Of a stretch of DNA of 64,000 nt, positions 63,098 through 64,000 are shown piece after piece. Position 1 is the first letter of the stretch. Each line of letters begins with the position of its first letter. The translations under genes were made by a program, and so were the position numbers. This stretch comes from Pseudodesulfovibrio profundus (GTDB lineage Bacteria; Desulfobacterota; Desulfovibrionia; Desulfovibrionales; Desulfovibrionaceae), in the NCBI RefSeq assembly GCF_900217235.1, contig NZ_LT907975.1, positions 1,027,001 through 1,091,000 of the forward strand. Reading direction: 5' to 3'. Under the pieces are notes generated by a model. The model was not told where the DNA came from. It did no database searches and saw only the letters and a list, made by a program, of their open reading frames with translations.

Positions 63098-64000
63098 GAG
63101 ACCTCTGCACGGCAAATCCCACACTTTTACTCTTTAACTATTTGATTTATTATGCTATTATTTCTCCATCCAAAGGAGGAAGGCATGGCTATTCGGCAGA
63201 AAGGACCTCGGTTGGGTGATTACTTCCTGGGGCACCGCAGAACCAAGACCACATTTCTGGATGAGATCAACGAACTCATCGACTGGCAGCCCATCAACGC
63301 CTTTCTGTGCAAGAAGATCAGGCGCAAGGCCAACGCCGTGGGCAATCCCGCCTATCCGCCTCTGGCGATGTTCAAGATTCTGCTCTTGCAGCGTTGGTAC
63401 AACCTGAGTGATCCGGGCGTGGAGCAGGCGCTGCTCGACCGGCTCTCCTTTGTCAGATTTACCGGTTTTTCCATCGAGGACGACGTGCCGGACGAGACCA
63501 CCATATGCCGTTTCCGTAACGGTTTGATCCGCCTGAAGGTGCTGGACTCCTTGCTCGACATGCTTAACCGCCAGCTTGAAGGACAAGGGCTTCTTGTCCG
63601 TGAGGGAGCCGTGGTGGACGCCTCGGTAGTCGAGTCGCAGCGGCGGCCGCGCAAGGTTATCGACGTGATGCCTGAGGACCGTTCCGAGGACGCCGAAGAA
63701 CAGGATGGGCCGGTGGACTGCCGGGTCAGCTATTCGGATGACGAGGAGGCGGCCTGGCTCCGCAAGAGAAATCGGGCCTATTACGGCTACAAGCTCCATG
63801 CCGCGACGGACAGTCGAGACGGGTTTCTGCTCTGTGGTCACATCACTCCCGCGAACCATTCGGACACGGGCGAATTCGAGCGGCTCGTGAATGGCGTCGG
63901 CCTTGATCCCGGCGCACGGGTTTATGCGGACAAGGGCTATTGCAGCGGGAAGAACCGGGACATTCTGTTTGATCGCGATTTGGAGGACGGAACCATGGAC
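63098..64000 (+). mobile_element. IS5-family element, copy 2 (cut by window end)
   Basis: Begins with the same GAGACCTCTGC end as copy 1 and seems identical to it through 64000. The right end and target duplication are outside the window. Confidence 0.9.
63185..64000 (+). CDS. IS5-family transposase, partial (copy 2)
   Basis: The first 272 codons of the same transposase as at 53038-54072, with AAAGGAGG before ATG 63185 and the first two catalytic regions (VVDASVVES, VYADKGYCSG) visible. It continues beyond the window. Confidence 0.9.
   Translation, partial: MAIRQKGPRLGDYFLGHRRTKTTFLDEINELIDWQPINAFLCKKIRRKANAVGNPAYPPLAMFKILLLQRWYNLSDPGVEQALLDRLSFVRFTGFSIEDDVPDETTICRFRNGLIRLKVLDSLLDMLNRQLEGQGLLVREGAVVDASVVESQRRPRKVIDVMPEDRSEDAEEQDGPVDCRVSYSDDEEAAWLRKRNRAYYGYKLHAATDSRDGFLLCGHITPANHSDTGEFERLVNGVGLDPGARVYADKGYCSGKNRDILFDRDLEDGTMD

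Overview
The window looks like a chromosomal segment of a mesophilic, anaerobic sulfate-reducing bacterium of the Desulfovibrio/Pseudodesulfovibrio type. The lineage is inferred from gene content: a four-subunit 2-oxoacid:ferredoxin oxidoreductase, a fused acetyl-CoA carboxylase carboxyltransferase, a sigma-54-controlled selenium-type molybdenum hydroxylase cluster and anaerobic cobalamin synthesis. No rRNA, tRNA or CRISPR array was seen, so species cannot be fixed.

Layout. 1-6.5 kb: 5' part of a Rel/SpoT gene, an oligopeptide-type lipoprotein receptor, a SWIM/SNF2 helicase and a membrane protein. 6.5-7.9 kb: an intact IS4-family element with a 10-bp target duplication. 8.0-22.0 kb: a sigma-54 activator, three GAGTC-N6-GACTC dyads, a -24/-12 promoter, an IS3 element lying between promoter and genes, then a co-directional operon for a three-subunit molybdenum hydroxylase (FeS, Mo, FAD) with its maturation set (MocA-like, YqeB, YqeC, molybdopterin-binding protein, XdhC) and two transporters (EamA and BCCT).

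22.1-43.9 kb: a mobile defence island of about 21.8 kb. It holds a tiny basic protein, a minus-strand type I restriction-modification operon (hsdR, membrane/coiled-coil protein, hsdM, hsdS, HEPN protein, glycine-rich protein, K+-type channel), a retron (phosphoribosyltransferase-winged-helix effector, structured ncRNA, reverse transcriptase), an XRE regulator with a PD-(D/E)XK nuclease, and at the right edge three consecutive tyrosine recombinases plus a small HTH/coiled-coil protein. Both the retron effector and the nuclease are cleanly split by insertion sequences. Removing each IS with one copy of its target duplication restores the reading frame. The island is bracketed by two diverged, same-orientation copies of the ssb 3'-UTR/terminator region, suggesting insertion at the 3' end of ssb.

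44.0-63.1 kb: core genes: ssb, acetyl-CoA carboxylase (biotinyl protein, fused carboxyltransferase, biotin carboxylase), PilZ protein, motAB, punA, a FlgO-like lipoprotein split by an IS5-family element, korDABC, deoC-cbiC, and a polar amino-acid ABC transporter. About 850 bp of AT-rich sequence without genes follows, then a second copy of the same IS5 element running off the window end.

The main themes are a possibly undescribed substrate specificity for the Mo hydroxylase/BCCT cluster, and an IS-damaged defence island carried by a recombinase-trio element. Six IS copies lie in 64 kb and three of them break genes, so the replicon has had recent IS activity.
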